Source of the DNA: an uncultured Rickettsiales bacterium
GTDB lineage: Bacteria; Pseudomonadota; Alphaproteobacteria; RF32; CAG-239
Assembly: GCA_900551865.1 (NCBI GenBank)
Contig: URXV01000013.1
Location: forward strand, 1-39,052
Direction of reading: 5' to 3'
DNA: 39,052 nucleotides
Both the position numbers and the translations under genes were made by a program. Shown one piece after another: positions 21,563 to 30,563 of the stretch (positions are counted from its first letter, which is position 1; each line of letters opens with the position of its first letter). A model generated the notes under the pieces. That model made no database searches and was not told the origin of the DNA. It saw only the letters and a program-made list of their open reading frames with translations.

Positions 21563-24124
21563 ATGAACATAGATAAATATACCGTAAAAACCCAGGAAGC
21601 GGTTAAGGGTGCGATAGACCTTGCCGTCAGAAAAGGCAATCAGTTCGTAACGCCCTTGCACCTACTGGGAACGATTTTGGATTTGAATGACCCGACCATT
21701 GAGAACCTGATAACCGAAAGCGGCGGCAATCTGCCGGTGCTGAAATCCGGCGTCGCTTCGGAGCTGGACAAGTTGCCGTCCGTATCGGGCGAAAACGTGC
21801 AGAGTTCGCTGTCGCAGGAATTGAGCCGCCTGCTGCTGGAGGCGGAGAGTTTTGCCGAAAAGAACAACGACAGGTTCGTAACGCTGGAACGCCTGTTGCA
21901 GGTACTGGCGCAGTCGGCGGGCAACAAGGCGTCCGAGCTGCTGAAGTCTTCCGGCGTCAATCCGGTAAAGCTCAATCAGGCGGTTGCCGCTTATCGCAAG
22001 GGGCGTTTGGCCGATTCCGAAACCGCAGAGGACACGTTCGAAAGCCTGAAAAAATTTACCATAGACCTGACCGCCCGCGCCAAAGAGGGCAAGCTTGACC
22101 CGGTGATCGGCCGTGATGCGGAAATCCGCCGCACCATACAGGTTTTGTCCCGCCGTACCAAAAACAATCCGGTGCTGATTGGCGAGCCGGGCGTCGGTAA
22201 AACCGCGATTGTCGAGGGGCTGGCAATGCGTATCATTAACAACGACGTGCCCGAAAGCCTGCGGCACAAGCGTCTGCTTGCGCTGGATATGGGCGCGCTG
22301 ATTGCCGGCGCCAAATACCGCGGCGAGTTTGAGGAACGCCTGAAATCGGTCTTAAAGGAAGTGGAAGAAGCCGCCGGAACCGTTATCCTGTTTATTGACG
22401 AGATGCACACGATTGTCGGCGCCGGAGCCAACGAAGGCTCAATGGACGCTTCCAACCTCTTAAAGCCGGCGCTGGCAAGGGGCGAACTGCACTGTGTCGG
22501 TGCGACCACGCTGAACGAATATAAGAAATATGTGGAAAAAGACGCCGCCCTGGCGCGCCGTTTCCAGCCGGTTTATGTTGACGAGCCGGACGTGGAAGAA
22601 ACAATCACCATTCTCCGCGGCATAAAGGAAAAGTTTGAATTGCACCACGGCGTGCGGATTTCCGACGCGGCGCTGATTGCCGCCGCCACGCTGGCCAACC
22701 GTTACATCGCCGACCGTTATATGCCGGACAAGGCGATTGACCTGATGGACGAAGCCGCATCTTCGCTGCGCATGGCCGTCGATTCCAAGCCCGAGGAACT
22801 GGATACGCTCGACCGGAAGGTTTTGCAGCTGAAAATAGAAAAGGAAGCGCTGAAAAAGGAAACCGATGACAATTCCAAATCCCGCCTTGCCGATGTGGAA
22901 AAAGAACTCGCCAATCTGGAAGAGCAGGCGCGCACGCTGGACGCCAAGTGGCGGCAGGAGAAACAGAACCTGCAGCACATTACCGAAATCAAGGACCGGC
23001 TGGACAAAGCCAGAAGTGAGGCGCAGATTGCCGAGCGCAACGGGCAGTACGAGCGCGCCGGGGAGTTGCAGTACGGCATTATCCCGAAGTTGAACGCGGA
23101 ACTGGCAGAGTTGGAAAAAAGCACGAAAAAGACCGAACAGCAGACCGTGCAGCCCGAAGACATCGCCAAAGTCGTTTCCAAATGGACCGGCATTCCGACT
23201 GACAAAATGCTGTCATCCGAACGCGAAAAGCTGCTGCATTTGGAGGATTATCTGAAAAAACGCGTCGTCGGGCAGGATGAGGCGGTGGAAGCCGTCGCCA
23301 ATGCAGTGCGCCGCTCGCGTTCCGGCATTTCCAACCCGAACCAGCCGATTGGGTCGTTTCTGTTTCTGGGGCCGACCGGCGTCGGCAAAACCGAGTTGAG
23401 TAAAAGCCTGGCCGAATTTCTGTTTAACGACGAAAACGCCATGCTGCGCGTGGATATGTCGGAGTATATGGAAAAGCATTCCGTCGCCCGTTTAATCGGT
23501 TCTCCTCCGGGATATGTCGGCTATGAAGAGGGCGGTATCCTGACCGAGAGCGTCCGCCGCCGTCCGTATCAGGTTATCCTGTTTGACGAAGTGGAAAAAG
23601 CGCACCCCGATGTTTTCAACATCCTGCTGCAGGTGCTGGACGACGGCCGCCTGACCGACGGCAAGGGGCGTACCGTGGATTTCAAAAACACGATTATCAT
23701 TATGACCTCGAACCTCGGCGCCGCGTACCTGACCGATACGTCGCTGTCGGCGGAAGAGCAGAAGGAAAAGGTACTGGAAACCCTGCGCCGGACGTTCCGC
23801 CCCGAATTTATCAACCGTATTGACGATATTGTTGTCTTCAAACGCCTGACCAAGGACAATATCAGGGCGATTGCGGCACTTGCGCTGGCAAACATAGAGA
23901 AGCGTCTGGCCGACCGTGGCATTAAGCTGCAGCTGACGCCGGAAGCCGATGCCTGGATTGTTGACAACGGCTATGACGAAGTCTACGGCGCCCGCCCGTT
24001 GAAACGGCTGCTAAAACGGGAACTGGAAAACAAACTGGCCTATGCTTTGCTCGCCGATGAAATCCATGACAATTCGGCGGTCAAAGTCGATGTCGGCAAA
24101 GACGGGCTTGAATTTAACAAATAA
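21563..24124 (+). CDS. clpB: ATP-dependent disaggregase ClpB
   Basis: The 853-residue protein has the full ClpB layout: N-terminal substrate domain (1-150, two Clp repeats), first AAA+ domain with Walker A GEPGVGKT near 207-214, the long coiled-coil middle domain (about 400-520) that separates ClpB from ClpA, and the second AAA+ domain with GPTGVGKT near 603-610 and the sensor segment GARPLKR. With DnaK it pulls proteins out of aggregates under heat stress. The start follows AAAGGAGAAATAG. A direct repeat and a possible heat-shock-like -35 lie upstream, and a terminator follows. Confidence 0.97.
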   Translation: MNIDKYTVKTQEAVKGAIDLAVRKGNQFVTPLHLLGTILDLNDPTIENLITESGGNLPVLKSGVASELDKLPSVSGENVQSSLSQELSRLLLEAESFAEKNNDRFVTLERLLQVLAQSAGNKASELLKSSGVNPVKLNQAVAAYRKGRLADSETAEDTFESLKKFTIDLTARAKEGKLDPVIGRDAEIRRTIQVLSRRTKNNPVLIGEPGVGKTAIVEGLAMRIINNDVPESLRHKRLLALDMGALIAGAKYRGEFEERLKSVLKEVEEAAGTVILFIDEMHTIVGAGANEGSMDASNLLKPALARGELHCVGATTLNEYKKYVEKDAALARRFQPVYVDEPDVEETITILRGIKEKFELHHGVRISDAALIAAATLANRYIADRYMPDKAIDLMDEAASSLRMAVDSKPEELDTLDRKVLQLKIEKEALKKETDDNSKSRLADVEKELANLEEQARTLDAKWRQEKQNLQHITEIKDRLDKARSEAQIAERNGQYERAGELQYGIIPKLNAELAELEKSTKKTEQQTVQPEDIAKVVSKWTGIPTDKMLSSEREKLLHLEDYLKKRVVGQDEAVEAVANAVRRSRSGISNPNQPIGSFLFLGPTGVGKTELSKSLAEFLFNDENAMLRVDMSEYMEKHSVARLIGSPPGYVGYEEGGILTESVRRRPYQVILFDEVEKAHPDVFNILLQVLDDGRLTDGKGRTVDFKNTIIIMTSNLGAAYLTDTSLSAEEQKEKVLETLRRTFRPEFINRIDDIVVFKRLTKDNIRAIAALALANIEKRLADRGIKLQLTPEADAWIVDNGYDEVYGARPLKRLLKRELENKLAYALLADEIHDNSAVKVDVGKDGLEFNK

Positions 24125-24144
24125 TTAAGCCGCGTATGCTATAG

Positions 24145-24178
24145 AAATCTCCGCAGGGCAGACTGCGGAGATTTTTTT
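24145..24178 (+). terminator. Intrinsic terminator after clpB
   Basis: AAATCTCCGCAG (24145-24156) pairs perfectly over twelve bases with CTGCGGAGATTT (24163-24174), followed by a T-tract to 24178. Confidence 0.92.
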
Positions 24179-24195
24179 GTATCAGGAGTAATAAA

Positions 24196-25686
24196 ATGAC
24201 AGTCAGACTGAAATATACGCTTTTAGCCGTCGTCTTTTTGCTGGGATATACCAGTATGTCGTTTGAACTGCTCGTTTTGCGCCAGCTGATAAATTTTGTC
24301 GGTTCCAATACGTTGATAACGTCGGTTGTCATTACTTTTATCTTGCTGTTTTTGTCCGTGGGGTATTACATCGGCTCCGTCGTGCATTTTTCCGGTTGCC
24401 CTTTACGCCTTTTCCGTTGCCCGGCGCCTGTTCAGGGGCTGTCTTCCGGCAGCTGTAGCCGTATGCCTCGCGTTTCCGGACGCTCCGTCCGCCGCATTAT
24501 GGAAAGCCTTGCCGCCGTTCTGGTTGTCTGGTATATAATTGCCTGTTCTTATTATCTGATTGAAATTTATTTTTATCTTCTGTATGCCGCGGGAGTGCGT
24601 TCGACACTTGGTTTTGTTTTTGCTTTCTCGGCTGTATTTCTCGCTTTCCCGTCGGTGTGCCTTGGTTTTATAACCTCGGTTATCGGGCGGATGCTGCACC
24701 GTTACGATACGGACTATACCGGGCGCTTTATGGCTGTGGATACCATAGGCAGCGTTCTCGGTTCAATGCTGACGACGCTGGTGCTGATGCCGTTAATAGG
24801 CGTTTCCGCAACCGTTGTCGCGTTGGTTTTTCTTGCTGCTGTCGCGGCCTTTTTGCTGTCTTCCCGCCGCCGCCGGACAGAAACAACCGTGTTGTCGATA
24901 ATGCTGCTGGCCTTTGCCTTTTCCGTCAACAGCGAAAAACTGATGAATCCGCAGAGTACTCTGGTTAAGGACGATGCCGTATCGCGCATAGAAATTGAAC
25001 CGGCAGATGTTGAAAAAGGTAAAGCGTTGTCTGAAATTATGCGTATAAACGGTTCTTTTTCTTCTAAAATTTCAGTGCGGAAGGAACTGATGTTTGACTA
25101 CGTCCGTTTTATCAACGAAACGTTTATCGCCCCGCTGCCGCAGGATTTTCCGCGGGACATTTTGGTTCTCGGCGCCGGCGGATTTACGATAGGCCTTGGC
25201 GACCGCTTTCATAATTATACCTTTTTGGATATAGACAAAGACCTGAAAAACATTGCCGAACAAAAATTTTTGCAGCGCCCATTGCCTGAAAATCAGAAGT
25301 TCATAGCTGAAGACGCATACCTTTTTATGCTAAATGCCAGGCAGAAGTATGATTTGATTGTTGTCGATGTTTTTTCGGCTGTTCGCAGCATTCCGATGAA
25401 TTTTGTTACCGCGGATTTTTTCCGTATGGTAAAGGAACGCCTGAAACCGAACGGCATAATGGTCGCCAATGTTATAACCTCGCCGTCGTTCGGCAACGAT
25501 TTTTCCCGCGGTTTGGATAATACGCTGCGCCAGGTTTTTCCGCAGTATCTGGACAGGCGGGTGCTTCAGTCGTATAATCCCTACGGGCGGGATTTGGCAA
25601 ACGTCGAGTATGTTTATTACAATTATCCGCCGGACAAGACGGTATATACGCAGGATAAAAACGCTTCGTTTTACGGGCAGTGGTAA
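24196..25686 (+). CDS. Membrane protein fused to a spermidine-synthase-like methyltransferase-fold domain
   Basis: The 496-residue protein has an N-terminal membrane region of about seven segments (1-245) and a C-terminal soluble domain (about 265-496) with the spermidine synthase fold. The nucleotide-type glycine loop is ILVLGAGGFTIGL near 322-334, followed by acidic residues in FLDIDKD and in LIVVDVFSA. Such fusions are common among bacterial speE-like proteins, many of which probably do not make spermidine. The start follows AGGAG seven bases upstream, 17 bases after the clpB terminator. A cytoplasmic loop at about 66-100 is Cys/Arg/Ser-rich and low in complexity. Confidence 0.82.
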   Translation: MTVRLKYTLLAVVFLLGYTSMSFELLVLRQLINFVGSNTLITSVVITFILLFLSVGYYIGSVVHFSGCPLRLFRCPAPVQGLSSGSCSRMPRVSGRSVRRIMESLAAVLVVWYIIACSYYLIEIYFYLLYAAGVRSTLGFVFAFSAVFLAFPSVCLGFITSVIGRMLHRYDTDYTGRFMAVDTIGSVLGSMLTTLVLMPLIGVSATVVALVFLAAVAAFLLSSRRRRTETTVLSIMLLAFAFSVNSEKLMNPQSTLVKDDAVSRIEIEPADVEKGKALSEIMRINGSFSSKISVRKELMFDYVRFINETFIAPLPQDFPRDILVLGAGGFTIGLGDRFHNYTFLDIDKDLKNIAEQKFLQRPLPENQKFIAEDAYLFMLNARQKYDLIVVDVFSAVRSIPMNFVTADFFRMVKERLKPNGIMVANVITSPSFGNDFSRGLDNTLRQVFPQYLDRRVLQSYNPYGRDLANVEYVYYNYPPDKTVYTQDKNASFYGQW

Positions 25687-25814
25687 ACTTTCCGGCAGCC
25701 GGCCGCGCCGTCGGGTTTCGCCGCAGGCTTCGCCCAAAAGTTTTTCTTCCCGCCCGTCGCCTTTTCCCGCCTTTTGTTTGGACGGCGACAGACATATCCC
25801 GTTGCCGAAAATGC

Positions 25815-25843
25815 TTTACAACCGCCTTAAAATATGGTAAGAT
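25815..25843 (+). promoter_or_regulatory. Sigma70-like promoter of the papain-like / coiled-coil pair
   Basis: TTTACA (25815-25820), 17 bases, TAAGAT (25838-25843). The expected start near 25850 gives a leader of about 34 bases before the ATG at 25884. Confidence 0.5.
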
Positions 25844-25883
25844 AATTTATGTAAAACAGCCTGAACGGAGCAGGGAGGATGCA

Positions 25884-27044
25884 ATGTCCGTATCGCGTGA
25901 AGACATCAAAAAAGGCATGAAGCAGGATGCCGCGGCAGCGTGGGCAAAAATAAAAAAATTGGCCGGACGCTGGTGGGTCTATGGTGCCGTTGCGCTGGGC
26001 GTTGGCGGCAGCTCCGCCCCTTTGCCGGAACAAAATGCCTCTCTCGGCGCTTCTCCGTTTGAACAGAGCCTGAACGAAGGCAGCCGCCGGCTGGAAAATA
26101 AACTGAAAATATCGGAAATGAAAAAACGTTCTGAAGCCGAAAAGCAAATTGTTTCCCCGCTGCGCCCGGATGCCGGGGAGCGGACATTCGTTGATTGGAA
26201 CGAAGTGGCCGGAAATTTGCGGGAAATACCGTGGGTGGAGGAAAACACGCAGCAGAAAGCGGCAGAAATTTATCGCCAGGCAATGGGCGCATCAGTTACC
26301 GGAAATATGCCTTTGGCTGAGCTGATGCAGAAAACCGGCGTAACCAAGGCGGATATTCAGGCGGTTGTGGATAACAACCCTGCGTTGCTGCATGAGCTTT
26401 CTCCCGGAGAAACCAATCGGAAACTGGCGCGTGCCGCCGGCAATATAAAAGATGAAACCGTCGGCAAATGTACGCTTGGCGTCCAAAATATTTTCGGGCG
26501 TGCCGGAATGGGCGAAATCCTGTCCGGCAATAATCCCGACTGGCCGCAGAAAGAACCCGGTGCCGGCCGAAGCAACTCCGGCTGCAACGTCTATATCCCG
26601 TTGGAAAAAAGCGGACAGTTTACGACGGTATCAATAGAAAACAAAGCTTATTCCCGTGTTGGGCGGAAAGAAAACAAAACGGCGGAAAATCAGGAAATGA
26701 ACGACTTTATCCGCAGGCTTCCGCCGGGAACGACCATCAGCATCGACAACCGGGTTGACGAATTCAGCGGCCGTCGCCTGCCAAAGGACAACCAGGGGAT
26801 AATTCACGGCCATACCTGTGTCATAAACAACCGGCATAATCCTGCCTGCGATTATGAACAGAGAAACGGCGTCAATTTTAACCGCTACGGTCCGAAAGTA
26901 AATATCTCCCTGTCCAAAGATATGGAAGCCAGTCAAAAATTTGCCGAACTGTGCATAGAAGCAAAGCTGACCCGCGAACAGAAAGAAAAGCAGGCGCTCC
27001 GGTCGGCGCAGCATCTTGAAATGGCAGGAAAGGCCGGCCGGTAG
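25884..27044 (+). CDS. Unknown protein with a papain-fold-like (CHAP/NlpC-like) C-terminal domain
   Basis: The 386-residue product begins with a basic helix and a hydrophobic segment at about 29-45, like a signal anchor, followed by a charged 150-residue region. The last 200 residues have the order expected of a cysteine amidase: C196 at a helix start in GKCTLGVQNIFGRAGM, a strand with PPGTTISID near 280-288, then H310 in HGHTCVINN. This suggests a CHAP or NlpC/P60-type peptidoglycan amidase, but no close family is recognised. AGGGAGGATGCA precedes the ATG at 25884; an in-frame codon at 25680 lies upstream of the promoter and is rejected. The next gene follows by 20 bases. Confidence 0.65.
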   Translation: MSVSREDIKKGMKQDAAAAWAKIKKLAGRWWVYGAVALGVGGSSAPLPEQNASLGASPFEQSLNEGSRRLENKLKISEMKKRSEAEKQIVSPLRPDAGERTFVDWNEVAGNLREIPWVEENTQQKAAEIYRQAMGASVTGNMPLAELMQKTGVTKADIQAVVDNNPALLHELSPGETNRKLARAAGNIKDETVGKCTLGVQNIFGRAGMGEILSGNNPDWPQKEPGAGRSNSGCNVYIPLEKSGQFTTVSIENKAYSRVGRKENKTAENQEMNDFIRRLPPGTTISIDNRVDEFSGRRLPKDNQGIIHGHTCVINNRHNPACDYEQRNGVNFNRYGPKVNISLSKDMEASQKFAELCIEAKLTREQKEKQALRSAQHLEMAGKAGR

Positions 27045-27064
27045 AATAAACGGAGGGAACAGCC

Positions 27065-27883
27065 ATGAGTATTGAAAACATCAAACAGGGCAGTGTCATA
27101 ACCGATAAGGTCAGTTTGCTGCTGCGCAACGGCGAAAATGAAAAGGCATTGGATTTGCTGGGGCAGAATTACGGCCCTCTGGCGCGCAATGCCATGGAAA
27201 AGGTCATGAAATACAGCAATCTGTCGCAGGACGAAATGGTGCGTGTGTTCGGCAAAATATCCGATATTTTGGAAAATGCCGCTGATAAGATTTCCAAACA
27301 CAAGCGTCTGAACGAAAAAAAGGAAAAGGCGGCCGAAGCGAAGGAATTAGCTGAAGACGCTGCAGAATTTGCCGCAATTCAGGCTGAAGCGTTGGAACGG
27401 CATCGGAAGTTTGAAGCCCGTATGCGCTGGATAGAAGAGCAAAAGCAAAAAATGGCCGAGGAACGCCGCCTGCTGGAAGAGCAGCACCGCCATGAAAAAG
27501 ATATCCGCAAGCGCCGGGAAATTGAAGAAAAGCTGAAACGGCTGGAAGAACGGAAAAAACACTTGGAAACGGAACGCCGGAATTTGGAAAAAATGCGGGA
27601 AGAAAATCAAAACGGCTCTCTGACTCGGACAGATGGACGTGCTGAACGGGACAATGCGGGCATTTCGCCTTCTTTCCGGGATTCAGACGGTGCGTATGCG
27701 CCTCATACTCCCGCCGATGCGCCGCTCCGTACCCCGGACAACATTTCCTCTCCCGCAGCCGCCGGTTCATCTTCCCAAACGCCGGAAAGTGCGCATTCCA
27801 CATATGTTTCAAATCCTGCGCATTCCGGAAACAAGGCGTTTGAAACGGCGGTTTTGCTGAAGTCCCGCGCCAGAAATGACTGA
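27065..27883 (+). CDS. Coiled-coil protein of unknown function
   Basis: The 272-residue protein has a helical N-terminal 75 residues, a long highly charged coiled coil from about 78 to 185 (runs such as EEKLKRLEERKKHLETERR), and an unstructured Ser/Pro/Ala-rich tail. No signal peptide or membrane helix is seen. It follows the papain-like protein by 20 bases with GGAGG before its ATG, so the two share a transcript and may work together, for example as effector and chaperone or as structural partners; that is inference. It converges with the permease gene, 14 bases apart. Confidence 0.7.
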   Translation: MSIENIKQGSVITDKVSLLLRNGENEKALDLLGQNYGPLARNAMEKVMKYSNLSQDEMVRVFGKISDILENAADKISKHKRLNEKKEKAAEAKELAEDAAEFAAIQAEALERHRKFEARMRWIEEQKQKMAEERRLLEEQHRHEKDIRKRREIEEKLKRLEERKKHLETERRNLEKMREENQNGSLTRTDGRAERDNAGISPSFRDSDGAYAPHTPADAPLRTPDNISSPAAAGSSSQTPESAHSTYVSNPAHSGNKAFETAVLLKSRARND

Positions 27884-27897
27884 TTAGCGAAAGCTGG

Positions 27898-29085
27898 CTA
27901 CCAGAAGATATTATACATAAAGGCCGCAAAAATAAACAGCATCAGCAGGAAGCCCGTGCCGATGACTGCCGAAGATGCGCCAATCCTTTTGCGCAGCAGC
28001 CAGGCAGCGGCAAAAACGGCAAGATAACAGACCAGAAAAGCGCCGCTTGAGAGGTTGACTATTGCATTGAAGTCAAAAAGTACGGTTGCCAAAATGATGA
28101 GTACCGTTGTGAAAAGGTTTCCTTTCGTGCCGAAGCGCCAGAATTTTTGATGATAAAAAGCGGGAAGTTCCTTGTCTTCGGCCAAAGCGCGCGAAATACG
28201 GAAAATGCTGAAATACGTTGCGTTGATTCCGGTTGCGTAGGCAATGAATATCGTCAGGTAAATCAGCCCGAAACCCGCCGTGCCTAAAAGTTCTTTCGCC
28301 GCCGTGGCGACGGCAACGTTAGGATTGCTGGTCAGCTGGTGCATATCGACATAATGAAGAACGACAAAAGCCAGCCCGCAGTACAGCGCCATGACGATAA
28401 GCAGCGTCGTGTAAATGGCCAGAGGAATTGTCCGCTGCGGATTTTTGACATCTCCCGCTGCATTTGTAATAACGCCGTATCCGGCATAAGCGAAAAAGGT
28501 AACGCCGATGCCTCCCCAGAAGCTTTTGGCATCAGGAATCGGCAGCGGCGCCGTATGGGCCGTATCGTAAAACCACAGGCCGGCGGCAAACAGTGCCGTC
28601 AAAATCAAAAGTTTTAAAGCGACTAAAACCGTTTCGGTCCGGCTGGAATCCTGCGCGCCGAGCATATTCAGAAAAGACATCGCCGCAATCAGGATAACGG
28701 CGGCAGTATTTATGGTCAGTTGTTGCGGAAAAGCGCTTCCTGCCAGATGGGCGGCGTAAATTCCGAACGATTTGGCCATCATTGAAATTGAGATTGCCGA
28801 AGTCAGCATATAAAGGATGGTCAAACCGCCTGATAACCAGCGGTTTTTGTAAGCAATATGGAAAAAGTCGGTCAGTCCGCCCGAAACCGGGAATTTAGCC
28901 GAAAGTTTCGCATAAGAGTAACCGGAAAACATGGCGGCAATCCCCGCAATCAGAAAAGACGCGTAAGTCCAGAGCCGGGAAATCAGAATGACCTGGCCGA
29001 GCAAGGCGAAAATTCCCGCACCGACAATGGAACCGATGCCGATAGCCACAACATTGATAAAGCTCATATCATTTTTTTGAAACAT
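27898..29085 (-). CDS. APC-family amino acid permease
   Basis: The 395-residue protein has about eleven to twelve membrane segments and the APC signature GIGSIVGAGIFALLG at about 16-30, whose unwound first helix binds the amino acid. FFAYAGYGVITNAAGDVKNP in the middle matches the conserved helix 6 region of the family. The transported amino acid cannot be told. The ATG at 29085 has AGGATAACAGAAA upstream; a second ATG six codons on is possible. It is the last host-type gene before the prophage. Confidence 0.88.
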   Translation of the reverse strand: MFQKNDMSFINVVAIGIGSIVGAGIFALLGQVILISRLWTYASFLIAGIAAMFSGYSYAKLSAKFPVSGGLTDFFHIAYKNRWLSGGLTILYMLTSAISISMMAKSFGIYAAHLAGSAFPQQLTINTAAVILIAAMSFLNMLGAQDSSRTETVLVALKLLILTALFAAGLWFYDTAHTAPLPIPDAKSFWGGIGVTFFAYAGYGVITNAAGDVKNPQRTIPLAIYTTLLIVMALYCGLAFVVLHYVDMHQLTSNPNVAVATAAKELLGTAGFGLIYLTIFIAYATGINATYFSIFRISRALAEDKELPAFYHQKFWRFGTKGNLFTTVLIILATVLFDFNAIVNLSSGAFLVCYLAVFAAAWLLRKRIGASSAVIGTGFLLMLFIFAAFMYNIFW

Positions 29086-29143
29086 TTTCTGTTATCCTCT
29101 TTTCTGTTGTTACATATGGAATATTTCACGGCTGTCTGGAATA

Positions 29144-29171
29144 AATATAATGGCAACAGCGCCCAATCCAA
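29144..29171 (-). promoter_or_regulatory. Possible promoter of the permease gene
   Basis: Minus strand TTGGAT (29171-29166), 16 bases, TATATT (29149-29144). Moderate match only. Confidence 0.3.
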
Positions 29172-29327
29172 TGAGGACTGCTGCAAAAATAATAGCATAG
29201 TATTATTTCAGGATATGCAATTGCAAAATCTAGACTTAAAATCTCATAATTTAGATTGATAAATTCGCATTATAAATATCAATAAAAAAACACAGGCTAA
29301 AGTCAAACAGAATAAATGATGATTTAT

Positions 29328-29354
29328 AAAAAAAAAGCCGCTGTAAAGCGACTT
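29328..29354 (-). terminator. Intrinsic terminator at the end of the prophage transcript
   Basis: Minus strand AAGTCGCT-TTAC-AGCGGCTT, eight pairs with one G-U, followed by a run of seven Ts. Confidence 0.85.
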
Positions 29355-29364
29355 TTTCAAGATT

Positions 29365-29380
29365 GGCAGGCGCACCTGCC
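29365..29380. repeat. Perfect hairpin in the prophage-edge spacer
   Basis: GGCAGG-CGCA-CCTGCC is a perfect six-pair hairpin just upstream (on the minus strand) of the terminator. It sits in a 130-base stretch (29355-29484) with no supported gene; a small RNA or a phage-end feature are possible. Confidence 0.5.
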
Positions 29381-29484
29381 ACCCACGGGCGACCTATGTA
29401 TTTGCAAAATGAGGCATCGCGTTTCCTATTTTAGGCAATAAAAATTTCCGCCGAAGCAGGGCAAAATAACTGCATCATCTTTTA

Positions 29485-29922
29485 TTAAGAATGAGCAGGC
29501 TGAGATTCATATTTTTTGTCTTTTTCTAATCCATAAGCTTCAGCTATAGCATTCAGTTGGCTTTTAACTTCCCCTGATACATGGCTATACGCAAAAGCTC
29601 TTAATGTTTTTTTAGCTAATTCAACTTCTTTTGGGTGAAAAAAGTTTCCGTCAGCATCTTTAAAAAAGCCTTCATTAGAAACTTTGTCATGAATAGATGC
29701 AATAGCTGTTAGAGCCATCATCTCTTTTGCGAAATAATACTCACTGTCAGGGAGTAATAATTTAAAATTAAATTGTGCATCTCCCAAACATTTGGATAAA
29801 TCGGCTTCTGATTTTGCTGCATTCTGGTCAAAAAAGTTATTCCAAAATTTGCGTGCTTCAACAAAAAAAGTCGATACATTAGAATCTTCTGAAGAAATTT
29901 TTTCAATTATTGATGAAAGCAT
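29485..29922 (-). CDS. Unknown cargo-like (moron) protein at the prophage edge
   Basis: The 145-residue product is soluble and mostly helical, with no signal peptide or recognised motif (visible blocks: FFVEARKFWNNFFDQN, DADGNFFHPKEVELAKK). The start follows AAAGGAAACAAAT. It has its own near-consensus promoter with a palindrome at the expected start point and a terminator downstream, so it can be expressed independently of the tail genes, the usual arrangement of lysogenic cargo genes. Function unknown. Confidence 0.65.
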   Translation of the reverse strand: MLSSIIEKISSEDSNVSTFFVEARKFWNNFFDQNAAKSEADLSKCLGDAQFNFKLLLPDSEYYFAKEMMALTAIASIHDKVSNEGFFKDADGNFFHPKEVELAKKTLRAFAYSHVSGEVKSQLNAIAEAYGLEKDKKYESQPAHS

Positions 29923-29947
29923 ATTTGTTTCCTTTATTTATATTGTT

Positions 29948-29995
29948 AAACTAAAACTTTAGTTTATATATAGGTGTTAAATTTCAAATTCGCAA
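29948..29995 (-). promoter_or_regulatory. Promoter plus palindromic operator candidate of the prophage-edge gene
   Basis: Minus strand TTGCGA (29995-29990), 17 bases, TATATA (29972-29967). Directly downstream, spanning the expected start near 29960, is AAACTAAAACTTTAGTTT (29948-29965), an 8-base perfect inverted repeat with a 2-base centre, well placed for a repressor. Confidence 0.5.
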
Positions 29996-30008
29996 GAGCA
30001 TACCAAAA

Positions 30009-30551
30009 CTATCTACTCAACCCCGGATATTTTTTGACGGTGTAGTTTTCAGCAGGAAAGGACTTATTGCCAATATCCATCATTCTTGCCGTTGCCGATA
30101 TTTTAAAGATGTCAGCTGTAATATCTGTAATTACTAGTGTGATGGGCGGGTTCATCTGTGGGCAGCTCAAATCATTTGATAAATACGGTCGATATGTCAT
30201 CTCAATCATCTCTTGCGTTTCCACCGCTCGGTCAAGATAAGCAATAATCTCAGTTGTTACATTATCAAGCGAGAGCGTGATTTCAGGGGTTGGGATTGCC
30301 TCCACCGGCGGAAGCTCTAAATCAAACCCCATTGCGATAAATTCTACCGCTTTGCCTGCATCAAGCGGCGCAGTATCTTCAAGTGTGCAGATATGATTAA
30401 CATTATCGCGCACTACCCGAATAGCAGTTAAATTGCCATTGTCATCCTTAAAAGATGGGTGCCGCAATTCCAATGTATGCAATAAAACAACGTTAGAGGG
30501 AGCTGAAGCATACGCCTCTTTTAAGGCTTCCGATAAAGTATTGTCTGTCAT
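30009..30551 (-). CDS. DUF1833-family phage protein
   Basis: The 180-residue protein matches the DUF1833 pattern: LSEALKEAYASAPSNVVLLHTLELRHPSF at the start, a mid-region with LPP...P.ITLSLDNVT, and MTYRPYLSNDLSCPQMNPP near 130. This family is found in the tail regions of siphophages and Mu-like siphophages; its role is structural or assembly-related and not established. The start follows GAGGAATAAAT. It comes 12 bases after the glycine-rich gene. Confidence 0.8.
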   Translation of the reverse strand: MTDNTLSEALKEAYASAPSNVVLLHTLELRHPSFKDDNGNLTAIRVVRDNVNHICTLEDTAPLDAGKAVEFIAMGFDLELPPVEAIPTPEITLSLDNVTTEIIAYLDRAVETQEMIEMTYRPYLSNDLSCPQMNPPITLVITDITADIFKISATARMMDIGNKSFPAENYTVKKYPGLSR

Positions 30552-30563
30552 ATTTATTCCTCA

